Origin: Datura wrightii
Taxonomy: Eukaryota > Streptophyta > Magnoliopsida > Solanales > Solanaceae
NCBI GenBank assembly: GCA_035772735.1
Contig: JASDFA010000020.1
Span: forward strand, 109,461,501 to 109,525,500
Direction of reading: 5' to 3'
DNA: 64,000 bases
Below, one piece after another: positions 55,148-64,000 of this stretch. The translations under genes were made by a program, and so were the position numbers. A model generated the notes under the pieces. It searched no databases. It was not told the origin of the DNA and worked only from the letters and a program-made list of their open reading frames with translations. The number at the start of each line of letters is the position of its first letter. The stretch's first letter is position 1.

Positions 55148-58051
55148 CTAGTAGTGCTTACACCTCTGCCCATTTACTAAGAACGTGGCACTCCGATCTT
55201 CTTGCCACAATTCTACAGCCCCGTGAGGGGTCATTCTTACCACTTCAATTGGTCCCGACCATTTAGACCTCAGCTTTCCAGGAAACAACTTCAATCTCGA
55301 ATTAAAGAGCAAAACTTTCTGTCCCGGCTTGAAAATGGGATGCACCACATGCTTATCATGCCATCTTTCGGTTCTTTCCTTGTAGTACTTAGCACTCTCA
55401 TAGGCATGCCAGCGGAACTCATCAAGTTCACTGAGCTGCATTAGTCTCTTTTTGCCCGCCAGCTCTGAGTCCATATTTAGCTTTCTGACAGCCCAGAAAG
55501 CTCGGTGCTCTAACTCCACCGGGAGATGACATGCTTTGCCATAGACCAATCGGTATGGTGAGGTTCCAATCGGTGTCTTATAAGCAGTTCGGTAAGCCCA
55601 CAACGCATCATCGAGTTTGCTTGACCAATCATTTCGTTGTGTATTCACCATTTTCTGAAGAATCTGCTTCACTTCTCTATTTGACACCTCTACTTGTCCA
55701 CTAGTTTGGGGGTGGTACGCTGTTGCCACTTTATGGCGCACCCCATACTTGGCTAGTAATTTCTTGAAACTTGCATTGACAAAATGAGCCCCTCCATCGC
55801 TGATAATGGCTCGGGGTGTCCCGAACCTTGTGAGGATGTGTTTTTTTACAAACTTCGTTACTACCTTGTTGTCATTCCTGGGGCAAGCTATTGCTTCCAC
55901 CCATTTTGATACATAATCTACAGCCACCAAGATGTAACGATTACCAAATGACGATGGGAATGGACCCATGAAGTCAATGACCCATACATCAAAGGGCTCA
56001 ACTTCCAGTATATTCTGCAAAGGCATCTCTTGTCTTCTGCCAATGGATCCTGTACGCTGACACCTATCACACATTTTGACATACGCCATAGAGTCTCTGA
56101 ACAGTGTTGGCCAAAAGAAGCCTGACTGTAGAACCTTGTGTGTTGTTCTCTCGCCTCCGTGATGTCCTCCATACAATGAAGAATGGCAGCCCCTCAGCAC
56201 TTCTGCAATCTGACTCTCTGGGATGCACCTTCTCATTACCTGATCTGGTCCCTGTTTGAATAAATATGGTTCATCCCAAACATAGTGCTGGCTATCATGC
56301 CGCAATTTCCTTCTTTGCTGTTCTGTTGCCTCAGGTGGGTATACTCCGCTCACTAGTAAGTTGACTATGTCTGCATACCAGGGAACTTCAGCTTCTCTAA
56401 CTGCCAAGAGTTGCTCATCAGGGCATTCTTCATTTATGTTATCACTGTCCATCACATGCGACCGACTTTCTAGTCGTGATAGGTGATCTGCTACTTGGTT
56501 CTCGCTCCCCTTTCTGTCTCTGATCTCAAGGTCGAACTCCTGCAACAATAAGATCCATCTAATCAATCTGGGCTTAGCATCCTTCTTGTTGAATAGGTAC
56601 CGAATAGCTGCATGATCGGTGTACACCACAACTTTCGAACCCACCAAATAAGACCTGAATTTGTCAAATGCAAACACCAAGGATAGCATCTCTTTCTCTG
56701 TGACTGTGTAATTGCTTTGGGCCGTATTCAGTGTTTTGCTTGCATAATAAATAGAATGGAAAATTCTATTTTTTCTTTGTCCCAATACGGCTCCCACAGC
56801 CACATCACTGGCATCACACATCAGCTCAAATGGTTGTTCCCAGTCAGGAGAAATAAGTATCGGTGCTTCTATCAATTTCTTCTTCAACTTATCGAATGCT
56901 GTAACACACTCATCATTCAACTCAAACTTTACCTCTTTTTCTAGCATTCTGCATAGTGGTCTAGAAATGTTGGAAAAGTTTTTGATGAATCGTCTGTAGA
57001 ATCCTTCATGCCCAAGAAAACTGCGCACACCCTTCACTGACACTGGTGGTGGCAACTTTTCAATAACCTCGATGTTAGCACGATCGACTTCCAACCCATT
57101 TTTAGATACTTTGTGGCAAAGGACAATCCCCTCCTTCACTAAGAAGTGGCATTTCTCCCAGTTTAATACAAGGTTGGATTCTTCACATCGAGCCAGCACC
57201 CTGTCAAGATTCTGCAAACAAGTAGCAAACGAATTACCGAAAACAGAAAAATCATCCATAAATACCTCAACAAAATCCTCAACCATGTCATGGAAAATAG
57301 CCATCATGCATCTCTGGAATGTGGCGGGTGCGTTGCATAACCCAAACGGCATCCGCCTGAAAGCATATGTCCCATAAGGACAGGTGAAAGTAGTCTTCTC
57401 TTGATCCTCCGGAGCTATGGCTATTTGGTTATAACCAAAGTACCCATCAAGAAAGCAATAATACTCCTGTCCTGCCAACCTATCAAGTATTTGATCAATA
57501 AAAGGGATGGGGTAATGATCTTTCCTCGTGGCTTCGTTTAGCTTTCTGTAGTCCATACAAATCCGCCAGCCTGTGACGGTTCGAGTAGGGATCAACTCAT
57601 TTTTCTCGTTGGTGACTACAGTCATCCCCCCTTTCTTTGGAACACATTGAATGGGGCTGACCCACTCACTGTCTGAAATTGGGTAGACCACACCTGCATC
57701 AAGCCACTTAATTATTTCTTTCCTTACCACATCCTTCATTGCTGGATTAAGTCTCCGTTGCAGCTGAACGGTTGGTTTGGCTCCTGTCTCCATGAATATC
57801 CTATGTGTGCAGAAAGCTGGATTGATACCCTGAATGTCAGACATTTGCCAACCCATTGCTTTCTTCCTCTTTCTGAGGACACCCAATGCTGCCTTTTCCT
57901 GTGCCTCCGTCAAGTCTGTAGAGATGATAACTGGTAACGTCTCCCCCTCCCCCAAAAAGATATATTTTAGATGGGGAGGCAATTCTTTCAGCTCCAGCTT
58001 CGGTGCCTCCTCAACGGATGGTTTCGGCAAAGGCTCTAGAGATCTCATCAA
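55148..58051 (-). CDS. Athila pol: reverse transcriptase, RNase H, integrase (intact frame)
   Basis: 967 codons. RT: WRICMDYRKLNEATRKDHYP (about 170), MPFGLCNAPATFQRCM (about 235) and the catalytic FMDDFSVFG box (about 265). RNase H: LMCDASDVAVGAVLGQ, TEKEMLS and VYTDHAAIRYLF, with acidic residues kept, then VADHLSR. Integrase: a zinc region with HSSLYGGHHG and MCDRCQRTG, then core residues in VIDFMGPF, IISDGGAHF and HPQTSGQVEVSNRE, the D-D-E set. The C-terminus has FNSRLKLFPGKLRSKWSGP. There is no chromodomain, as expected for Athila. It is in frame with the upstream protease but separated by a TAG at 58064-58066, so it needs readthrough or a helper. All catalytic motifs look intact. Confidence 0.93.
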   Translation of the reverse strand: MMRSLEPLPKPSVEEAPKLELKELPPHLKYIFLGEGETLPVIISTDLTEAQEKAALGVLRKRKKAMGWQMSDIQGINPAFCTHRIFMETGAKPTVQLQRRLNPAMKDVVRKEIIKWLDAGVVYPISDSEWVSPIQCVPKKGGMTVVTNEKNELIPTRTVTGWRICMDYRKLNEATRKDHYPIPFIDQILDRLAGQEYYCFLDGYFGYNQIAIAPEDQEKTTFTCPYGTYAFRRMPFGLCNAPATFQRCMMAIFHDMVEDFVEVFMDDFSVFGNSFATCLQNLDRVLARCEESNLVLNWEKCHFLVKEGIVLCHKVSKNGLEVDRANIEVIEKLPPPVSVKGVRSFLGHEGFYRRFIKNFSNISRPLCRMLEKEVKFELNDECVTAFDKLKKKLIEAPILISPDWEQPFELMCDASDVAVGAVLGQRKNRIFHSIYYASKTLNTAQSNYTVTEKEMLSLVFAFDKFRSYLVGSKVVVYTDHAAIRYLFNKKDAKPRLIRWILLLQEFDLEIRDRKGSENQVADHLSRLESRSHVMDSDNINEECPDEQLLAVREAEVPWYADIVNLLVSGVYPPEATEQQRRKLRHDSQHYVWDEPYLFKQGPDQVMRRCIPESQIAEVLRGCHSSLYGGHHGGERTTHKVLQSGFFWPTLFRDSMAYVKMCDRCQRTGSIGRRQEMPLQNILEVEPFDVWVIDFMGPFPSSFGNRYILVAVDYVSKWVEAIACPRNDNKVVTKFVKKHILTRFGTPRAIISDGGAHFVNASFKKLLAKYGVRHKVATAYHPQTSGQVEVSNREVKQILQKMVNTQRNDWSSKLDDALWAYRTAYKTPIGTSPYRLVYGKACHLPVELEHRAFWAVRKLNMDSELAGKKRLMQLSELDEFRWHAYESAKYYKERTERWHDKHVVHPIFKPGQKVLLFNSRLKLFPGKLRSKWSGPIEVVRMTPHGAVELWQEDRSATFLVNGQRCKHY

Positions 58052-58063
58052 TGATTGAAATTC

Positions 58064-59770
58064 CTATCTCCTCGGATGATTCTGTGCTCCATTCAACAAT
58101 TGGACCAGTCCACACGCCTCTCTATCCCCAAAATGATCAGAGTGTGTCAACGCTCTTTCCAATGGGTCTTGAGATTCAACAATCTGCCTAATTTCTTCAT
58201 GCTCAACCACATTAATTTCCGAAAGCTCCTCATTTATAGCTGGCAGCTTCATGGCTTTTAACACATCAAATACCTCTACCTTATCGTGTACTCGCATTGT
58301 AAGTTGACCCGCAGCCACGTCGATTAATGCTTTCCCGGTTGCCAAGAAGGGTCGTCCCAAAATAAATGGGACTTCCGAGTCTGGTTCAAAATCCAGAACA
58401 ATAAAATCTACCGGGAAAATTAGGGAGCCTACTTGCACAAGCACATCCTCAACAATGCCATCCGGCCTAGCTAAGGATCTGTCTGCCAACTGCAAGATTA
58501 CGGTTGTAGGTCTAGGACTCCCTAGACCCAACTTTCTGAATACCGAAGATGGCATCAGATTTATGCTCGCTCCCAAGTCACACAATCCACGAGCTCGGAT
58601 ACTCTGCCCAATAGTAAGCTGGATAGTAAAACTTCCAGGGTCTTTTAGCTTCGTAGGCAGTCTATTTTGGATCCGGGAAGTGCATTCCTCCATCAAAGCT
58701 ACCGTGGCATACTCAGTCAAACGACTTTTGTTGGCCACGATGTCTTTAATGTATTTGGCATATTTAGGCACTCCCTGCAAGACATCAACAAGAGGTAAAT
58801 TAACATGTACCTGTTTAAGCACCTCCATAAATTTCTTGAAACACGCCTCCTCCTTGTGTTTCTTGAGTCGTTGAGGGAACGGGGGTGGAGGTCTTTCTGA
58901 TTCAGCTTCTTTGGTTTTCCCCCTTTCTGAACTTTGTTCCCCCTCAACTTCTGCTGCTCCTGACTTTTGAGGTGGTCTTTCTGGTTCCACCTCCTTTAGC
59001 TGCAAACCACTCCTTGTGGTCACTGCATTTACCTGCTTCGGATTTGGATCCGTGTCGCTAGGCAGTCCTCCTCTGGGCCTTGTGTTTTGGGCACTAGCAA
59101 ATTGCCCAAATTGATACTCAAGAGCCTTGGTCGCTAATTGATTATTTTTCACTTCGGCTACCAATTTAACATAGTCAGCCTGCAATTGCGCCTGATTAGC
59201 GATCATGGTCTTGAACATTTCCTCAATGCTAGGTGATGGTGGTGGAGGAGGGGCATTGTGATTTATGAATTTAGATTGGTAGTTCTGTTGCCCTCCTTGA
59301 TTCCTTTGCATCCCCTGACCCAAACTTTGGCCTTGTTGGTTGTTGCTACCACATGAAAAATTTGGATGGTTCCTCCAATTTGAGTTGTAGCCGCTACCAA
59401 ACTGCTGCTTATTTCTTTGTGCATTGCCCACAAAGTTAACAGAATCAGGATTTTCTCCACAACACTCAGCTGAGTGCTCACTGCTACCACACACTTCACA
59501 CCACATTTGCTGGACCACATTGACTGAAGCAGAAGGTTGGTTCAAATTCATGTTGCTGAAGTGGTTGTTCAACTGATTTTGTAAGGCAGCTATCTGTGCA
59601 GCGATAGCTGTAAATCCATCCACTTCAAGCACTCCTGTTGCTTTCCTTGCTCCCCCTCGTGATGAATCAGCATTCCATTCTGGATTGCCCTGTGAAATCC
59701 GGTTTAGCAAAGTGTACAGCTCCTCATAAGTCTTTTCCAGCGCTTGCCCTCTAGCTGCTGAATCTAGCAA
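58064..59770 (-). CDS. Athila gag C-terminus, zinc knuckle and protease
   Basis: 568 codons, starting just after the frameshift that separates it from the gag N-terminus. It has a LEKTYEELYTLLNRISQ segment, a Gln/Asn-rich middle, a CCHC knuckle (CEVCGSSEHSAECC, residues about 110-125), a proline-rich stretch, and an aspartic protease with CDLGASINLMPSS (about 395) and FILGRPFLAT (about 470). It ends at TAG 58064-58066, after which the same frame continues into pol. As a virus-like-particle and maturation module it is complete only in part. Confidence 0.88.
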   Translation of the reverse strand: MLDSAARGQALEKTYEELYTLLNRISQGNPEWNADSSRGGARKATGVLEVDGFTAIAAQIAALQNQLNNHFSNMNLNQPSASVNVVQQMWCEVCGSSEHSAECCGENPDSVNFVGNAQRNKQQFGSGYNSNWRNHPNFSCGSNNQQGQSLGQGMQRNQGGQQNYQSKFINHNAPPPPPSPSIEEMFKTMIANQAQLQADYVKLVAEVKNNQLATKALEYQFGQFASAQNTRPRGGLPSDTDPNPKQVNAVTTRSGLQLKEVEPERPPQKSGAAEVEGEQSSERGKTKEAESERPPPPFPQRLKKHKEEACFKKFMEVLKQVHVNLPLVDVLQGVPKYAKYIKDIVANKSRLTEYATVALMEECTSRIQNRLPTKLKDPGSFTIQLTIGQSIRARGLCDLGASINLMPSSVFRKLGLGSPRPTTVILQLADRSLARPDGIVEDVLVQVGSLIFPVDFIVLDFEPDSEVPFILGRPFLATGKALIDVAAGQLTMRVHDKVEVFDVLKAMKLPAINEELSEINVVEHEEIRQIVESQDPLERALTHSDHFGDREACGLVQLLNGAQNHPRR

Positions 59771-60447
59771 AATTTTAGTATGGGTTCCAAACCCTCAATA
59801 AATGTGTGCACCAACACCTTATTGGACTGATGATGATGAGGACAGTCCCGCAACATGGATTTAAATCTTTCCCAGGCTTGATACAAATTTTCCCCCTCCC
59901 TCTGTTTGAAACTTAGAATTTGACTTCTAAGTCTGGCTGTTTTACCAGAGGGAAAAAATCTTATCAAGAACTTCCGTGCTAGATCATCCCACATTGAGAT
60001 AGAATTTGGTGGCTCAGCTTTTAACCACCTCTTGGCTTCACCAAGTAATGAGAACGGAAATAGTGTGAGCCGAACATAATCAGGTGACACTCCAGCGGGT
60101 ATATAAGTGTCACTTATCTCCAAAAAGTTCTGGAGATGTTGTTGTGGGTCTTCATGAGGGAGACCGGTAAATTGCCCGCTTGTGTGCAACAGTTGCACCA
60201 TATTCTGCTTGAGTTCAAATCTCCCTCCAGGCTCTGGTTTGTGGATACTTGAATGTACATTGTTGGCATGTGGGATTGCCACCTCGCGAACCGGCCTTGC
60301 TGCTGCTTCTTCGGGCACTAACACTGCCCTCACAACTGGTGGATTTTGTTGCTCCATAATAGTCTGTCTGAGCAACTGCAGCTTCTTTTGTAGAGCTTCT
60401 CTGCGTTTACTATGAAATATACATTCAGGCTCTATATAAGATTCCAC
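59764..60447 (-). CDS. Athila gag N-terminus (frameshifted)
   Basis: 227 codons beginning MESYIEPECIFHSKRREALQ. It contains the retrotransposon gag domain (GLPHEDPQQHLQNFLEI, LLGEAKRWL, MWDDLARKFLIRFFPSGKTARL, LYQAWERFKSMLRDCPHH). The frame is lost near 59780, where one base is missing relative to the continuing frame, giving a premature stop. Upstream, 60448-60608 is leader up to the LTR. Confidence 0.88.
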   Translation of the reverse strand: MESYIEPECIFHSKRREALQKKLQLLRQTIMEQQNPPVVRAVLVPEEAAARPVREVAIPHANNVHSSIHKPEPGGRFELKQNMVQLLHTSGQFTGLPHEDPQQHLQNFLEISDTYIPAGVSPDYVRLTLFPFSLLGEAKRWLKAEPPNSISMWDDLARKFLIRFFPSGKTARLRSQILSFKQREGENLYQAWERFKSMLRDCPHHHQSNKVLVHTFIEGLEPILKFC

Positions 60448-60584
60448 CAGCTCTTTGTCTCTTGCCAGTGTTCACAGAAATCAAGTCTGCAAATACAGGC
60501 TAAGACCAAGTTGTCAACACTTAAGAAAATAAAATAAAAATACAGTAAATTTACACTTAATACAATTTCACCAATTGCCTAGTC

Positions 60585-60602
60585 TCCCCAGCAACGACGC
60601 CA
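60585..60602 (-). other. Primer binding site of element F (Athila type)
   Basis: The minus strand reads TGGCGTCGTTGCTGGGGA six bases after the 5' LTR end. It is a slightly altered form of the TGGCGCCGTTGCCGGGGA site usual in Athila elements. Confidence 0.85.
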
Positions 60603-60608
60603 AAAACT

Positions 60609-62036
60609 TGTTCGGGTGTTTGCTATATGGGTTATATACCGACACGCAAGTGCACGTGGTCAAACAAGTAGTAAGTGGCTAAAGTAAGCCAAGTATCGAA
60701 CCAAGGAGACTTTGGATAAGTAAAAATTGCTCAAGTATACTATATTCTATCTTACGTCTAAATATGCTGACAACAAAGTAACCAAAAGTTAAATAATTTG
60801 TTTATAAAGTATATACTAAAACTATTAACAACTATCTACTTTGAATTGAAACTATGGATATGAGCATTCCAAGGTTAAGAACAAGTAATGAACATGATTA
60901 TCAACATACATTGGTTAATCTTCTCTTCCTGTTGCTAGCCAAGAACATTAGCCTAGAGATTAAAACTCTCGTATTTAATCTCACTTAACAATCATAAACC
61001 ATCAGTCTACATTTCTGTGATCAAATGTAATTTATGACCTAGCAATACAATTCCGGTTCCTAAATTGACTAATACGGCTTTCAAGTATATTTCTATCAGG
61101 AAAGCACATCAAAACCCAATTTTCCCAAATCAAGTTAAGAACAATACCCTATTAATTCACAACTTTCCAATTTCATGCTCTCTTGAGTGAAATCGGACTT
61201 TTTAGATGTACATTAATGTCGGCCACACACCAATGCAGTAGAAACAATAATTAATAGAACAACATGGAAGAAGAAGATGAAAAACCATATAATTCAATAA
61301 TCAAAATTCATCACAAATGTTCATAACCTCAGCAAGGAAGGAAATTAGCCACTCATTTGTGGATTAATCATCCTAAAACAAGTGTTAATCATACAAACAA
61401 GTGATTGAAAGAAGAAAGAAAGAGAGAAAAACCCTGAGCTTTTTCGTCCCTCAACTGCCTGTAACCCATGTCCTTGCTCCACCAAGTCTGAATTAATTAA
61501 TAATAAGACTAAGTGTTCTATTTATACTAGTGGGAATTTTTCCCGGAATAACAAGCAACGTGTCACGGAGTGCATCGCGGAGCACTGCCTCCGTGACACG
61601 ACGTGGACGCGGACCCTCTCTGGAAATTTGGGGTCCGGGAATAAAGCTTCAACGTGGCACGGCATGCAACGCGGAGGCTTGCCACCGTACTACGGAGCTG
61701 TCGCGAGGCTCCACTGGAATTTGACTAATATTTCACCCTCCAGGTAGAGTGCCTCCGCGATGGTAGCGTGGCACGGCTCCATCGCGGAGCCCCTTTAATT
61801 GGTGCAGTCCAATGCCTTTTTCGTGCTCGAATCCAAGTCCAACTCCGATATTGTTCCAACATGCATTTTAGCTCCTCAAAATCACATTTTACCTACAAAA
61901 CAATGCTAATCATGTTGGTTAGTATAAATTCACATTTTATTACCAATTGCATGAAAATGTATACATATTGCTAGATAAACAAGGCGAAAATGATACGTTT
62001 GAGTATCACTTGGGCATATAAATCTGCCCAAGATCA
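60609..62036 (-). repeat. 5' LTR of element F
   Basis: 1428 bp. Minus-strand U3 lies at the right, with a perfect 12-18-12 module at 61559-61570/61589-61600 and TATAAA at 61521-61526. TCCGCGATGG and CCATCGCGGA occur near 61752-61790 in the opposite order to element B. Confidence 0.95.
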
Positions 62037-62041
62037 ATATT
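62037..62041. repeat. Target-site duplication of element F (ATATT), right copy
   Basis: Repeats 49135-49139 exactly and lies inside the minisatellite of element E. Confidence 0.95.
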
Positions 62042-62802
62042 TTTATTTTAACCCGATGTGGTACACTGGCTGGATGAATTTTATATATGGATTTATGGTT
62101 GGTTGGTCGCCGGCATTACATTTGTAGTTTCTTTCTGGTGCATTACTTAGTTACATTTTCATTTCATTATAGAGTTATTATCAGGTTTCAGTTTCTAGGA
62201 TTCTAGGTCATCTCTATGCTTTATATGCTTATGTGTCGATTCAGTTATTACAGGATTGTTATCTCATGTTTACAGTTTCATCCTTACATAACAGTACATT
62301 TCATTCATATTGACGTCCCTTCACCTAGGGACCTGCTTTCATGTCGCAGGTGCAGGTAGAGGCTGGGATTACCAGTTGCAGTAGCCAGTAGCGGTTCGTG
62401 AGATCAACAGATTTGTTGGTATGCTCCTTTCTTCCTAGAGCTAGGGCTTAGTTATTTCAGCTTGAGTTTTGAGTTACAGTTACAGGTAGGTTGGATCCCT
62501 GTTTCGACTATCAGTTCAGTTTACTTATTAAAGGCTTTGTGGACTTAGTATGTATAGTATTATTCAGTTTGTGGCTTTGTCGGCTTTCCGTTGCTTGGTT
62601 TAGCATAGTTATGGCCTAATCGGTATTTTACTTATTTATTTGTGTTAGTTGAGACCTTATGAGTCCATATGATTGCTCTAGTTGATTGTGAAAGGTGCCC
62701 TAGAAAGCTTAAGTGTTACAGTTATAGATGCTATGTAGTTGTCTCCCGGTCAGTCAGGTATCGGGAGCCAGTCGCGCCCTCCCCTAGTTTTGGGGCGTGA
62801 CA
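62042..62802 (+). repeat. LTR of element E, right piece
   Basis: Resumes in the minisatellite and ends GGGGCGTGACA at 62802, directly before a PBS. With 45625-49139 it forms the 5' LTR of E. Confidence 0.85.
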
Positions 62803-62805
62803 AAC

Positions 62806-62818
62806 TTGGTATCAGAGC
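62806..62818 (+). other. Primer binding site of element E
   Basis: TTGGTATCAGAGC lies three bases after the LTR, of the initiator tRNA-Met type shared with elements B and D. Confidence 0.9.
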
Positions 62819-63239
62819 TTAGTCGTATCCTAGGGAGTCCACAAGTCGTGTCTAGTAGATTCTTGCTTATGGGTATGTTGTGCACCATACTTATAATCAG
62901 GAGGCTACAAGGCATTTAGAAGTTGTTTCATTTTGTTCATTAATAGATCGTGCTATAGAGCAAAGATGTAGGCAATGTTTGAAATATAAATCATGCCTAT
63001 GTTTTAGAATTCTCCTTCAGTAAGGTAGATGCTACGAGATTTATTAGCACCGATATCGTAAAGGGTTCCAATCATCCTCTTGTCTATCAAAGAAATAGAT
63101 CAGAGGGTCGAAGTGAGTTTCCCACTCCCCGTACCATAGTTATTTCAAGTTTTGGTCGGAGCCACTGTGTAAAAAGAGATTCAGCCTTTCCTGTTGTCCC
63201 AGTTCAGGTGGATCCAGGAGGACATAGAGTTGTTGATCC

Positions 63240-64000
63240 TCCAACACCTATTGTAACTTTAGGTGTATGAGAGGGGGGAGATTTTGAGAAAGCATTTCAA
63301 ACGTTAACCCGAGTGGTGGCGATTCAAAATCAACAGTTGGAGTAGATAATAGGATCCAAGAGAAGCACTCCTGAGAGTTCTAGGGCCCTTGAGTTTTTGA
63401 GTCTAAGTCCTCTAATCTTTACTGGATCAAACTCAGACGAGGACCCGCTGGTTTTCATTGATCAGATATATGGAATACCGTGTATTATGCAGGCTACGGG
63501 AATAGAGGTAGTAGAGTTTGCATCATTTAGGGTACAAAATATGGTTATCTTGTGGTTTGAAGATTGGGAGCGATCCATGGGAGCTAATGCACCTCCAACT
63601 GAATGGGAGAAATTCTTAAAGGTTTTCATGGATTAGTACTTTCCATGGGAACTTCGACAGATTTAGGCTAACTAGTTTTTGCACCTAGAATAGGGCAGCA
63701 TGAGCGTTCACGAATATAGCCTCAAGTTCAATTCCTTGGCCCGATATGCCCCAAACATGGTGTGAAATATGAGCGATAATGTCCATCGAATTGTATCAGG
63801 TTTAGGACCCCATCTGGAGAGATATGACTATTGCTTAGATGGAAGATTTGATTCAATGTAGCCCAAGTACCGATATTCAATTTCTACTTTTTTCCCTAGA
63901 TCAACATTTAGTTATTTTAGGCCTCGTTTTCAAGATCAGCAGTAATAGGCCATGGTAAAGGCAAGGTAAGAGAGCAGCTTCAGGTTTGAGACATCCTTTA
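63240..64000 (+). pseudogene. Broken gag of element E, running off the window
   Basis: Frames read PLIFTGSNSDEDPLVFIDQ, VILWFEDWERSMGANAP and SVHEYSLKFNSLARYAPN, the same gag domain as in element D. It carries several stops (63634-63636, then near 63665, 63674 and 63690) and a further break near 63760. It is a Tekay-like gag, non-functional. The rest of E is outside the window. 62819-63239 is leader without a clear frame. Confidence 0.8.

Larger units (their letters stand above)
49140..62036 (-). mobile_element. Element F: Athila-type Ty3-gypsy retrotransposon with ORF3
   Basis: A 12.9-kb minus-strand element with perfect ATATT duplications (49135-49139, 62037-62041). Both LTRs are 1428 bp (49140-50567 and 60609-62036), TGATCTTGGG...CCCGAACA. 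By eye they differ at about 28 sites, about 2%. An Athila-style PBS, gag, protease, RT, RNase H, integrase and an additional ORF3 are present. A gag frameshift and one stop between protease and RT break autonomy. Confidence 0.95.

Overview
The window is plant nuclear DNA, most likely from a Solanaceae species. The basis is Tekay/Del and Athila Ty3-gypsy retrotransposons with long LTRs, RTE-type LINE 3' ends with a (TTG)n tail, and one intron-rich host gene whose exons spell the mRNA-export factor RAE1. The family assignment rests on the style of these repeats; no database was searched. There is no sign of bacterial, organellar or CRISPR sequence.

Layout. (1) 1-14171: the 3' part of an old Tekay-type chromovirus (element A, + strand), whose 3' LTR is split by a younger relative (element B, 2060-12248). 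B has equal-length 2864-bp LTRs and a perfect ATAAA target-site duplication, but a dead interior. (2) 14172-19891: AT-rich DNA containing a candidate non-autonomous Helitron (14789-19891) that carries four degenerate copies of a roughly 0.4-0.6 kb repeat. (3) 20138-30089, minus strand: an 11-exon RAE1 gene with all splice junctions intact but one in-frame nonsense codon in exon 7. Its introns hold a LINE 3' end, a LINE/SINE tail, an integrase scrap and a possible L1 remnant. (4) 31395-42890: an RTE LINE fragment split by a nearly complete minus-strand Tekay element (D, 31613-42033, TSD AGGAA). (5) 42891-45624: a DUF4283-type remnant and decayed LTR-like sequence. (6) 45625-64000: a plus-strand Ty3-gypsy element (E) with an LTR of about 4.3 kb, a PBS and a broken gag that runs off the window. 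Its LTR is split by a minus-strand Athila element (F, 49140-62036, TSD ATATT). F has 1428-bp LTRs, a frameshifted gag, an intact 967-aa pol frame and an extra ORF3 in the env-like position.

The most interesting structure is a 42-bp module: CGTGTCACGGAG, an 18-nt spacer with a CGCGGAG-type core, then CTCCGTGACACG. It lies just upstream of the LTR TATA box in both the Tekay elements and the Athila element, although these clades are only distantly related. Two more copies occur inside Athila, in the promoter-like spacer ahead of ORF3. A second noteworthy pattern is a conserved donor / 64-nt exon / donor arrangement in the Tekay LTRs, with an acceptor just before gag. This predicts that gag is translated from a spliced leader mRNA. 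A third is that B has LTRs only about 1.4% diverged around a decayed gag-pol, as expected of an element moved in trans by a relative.
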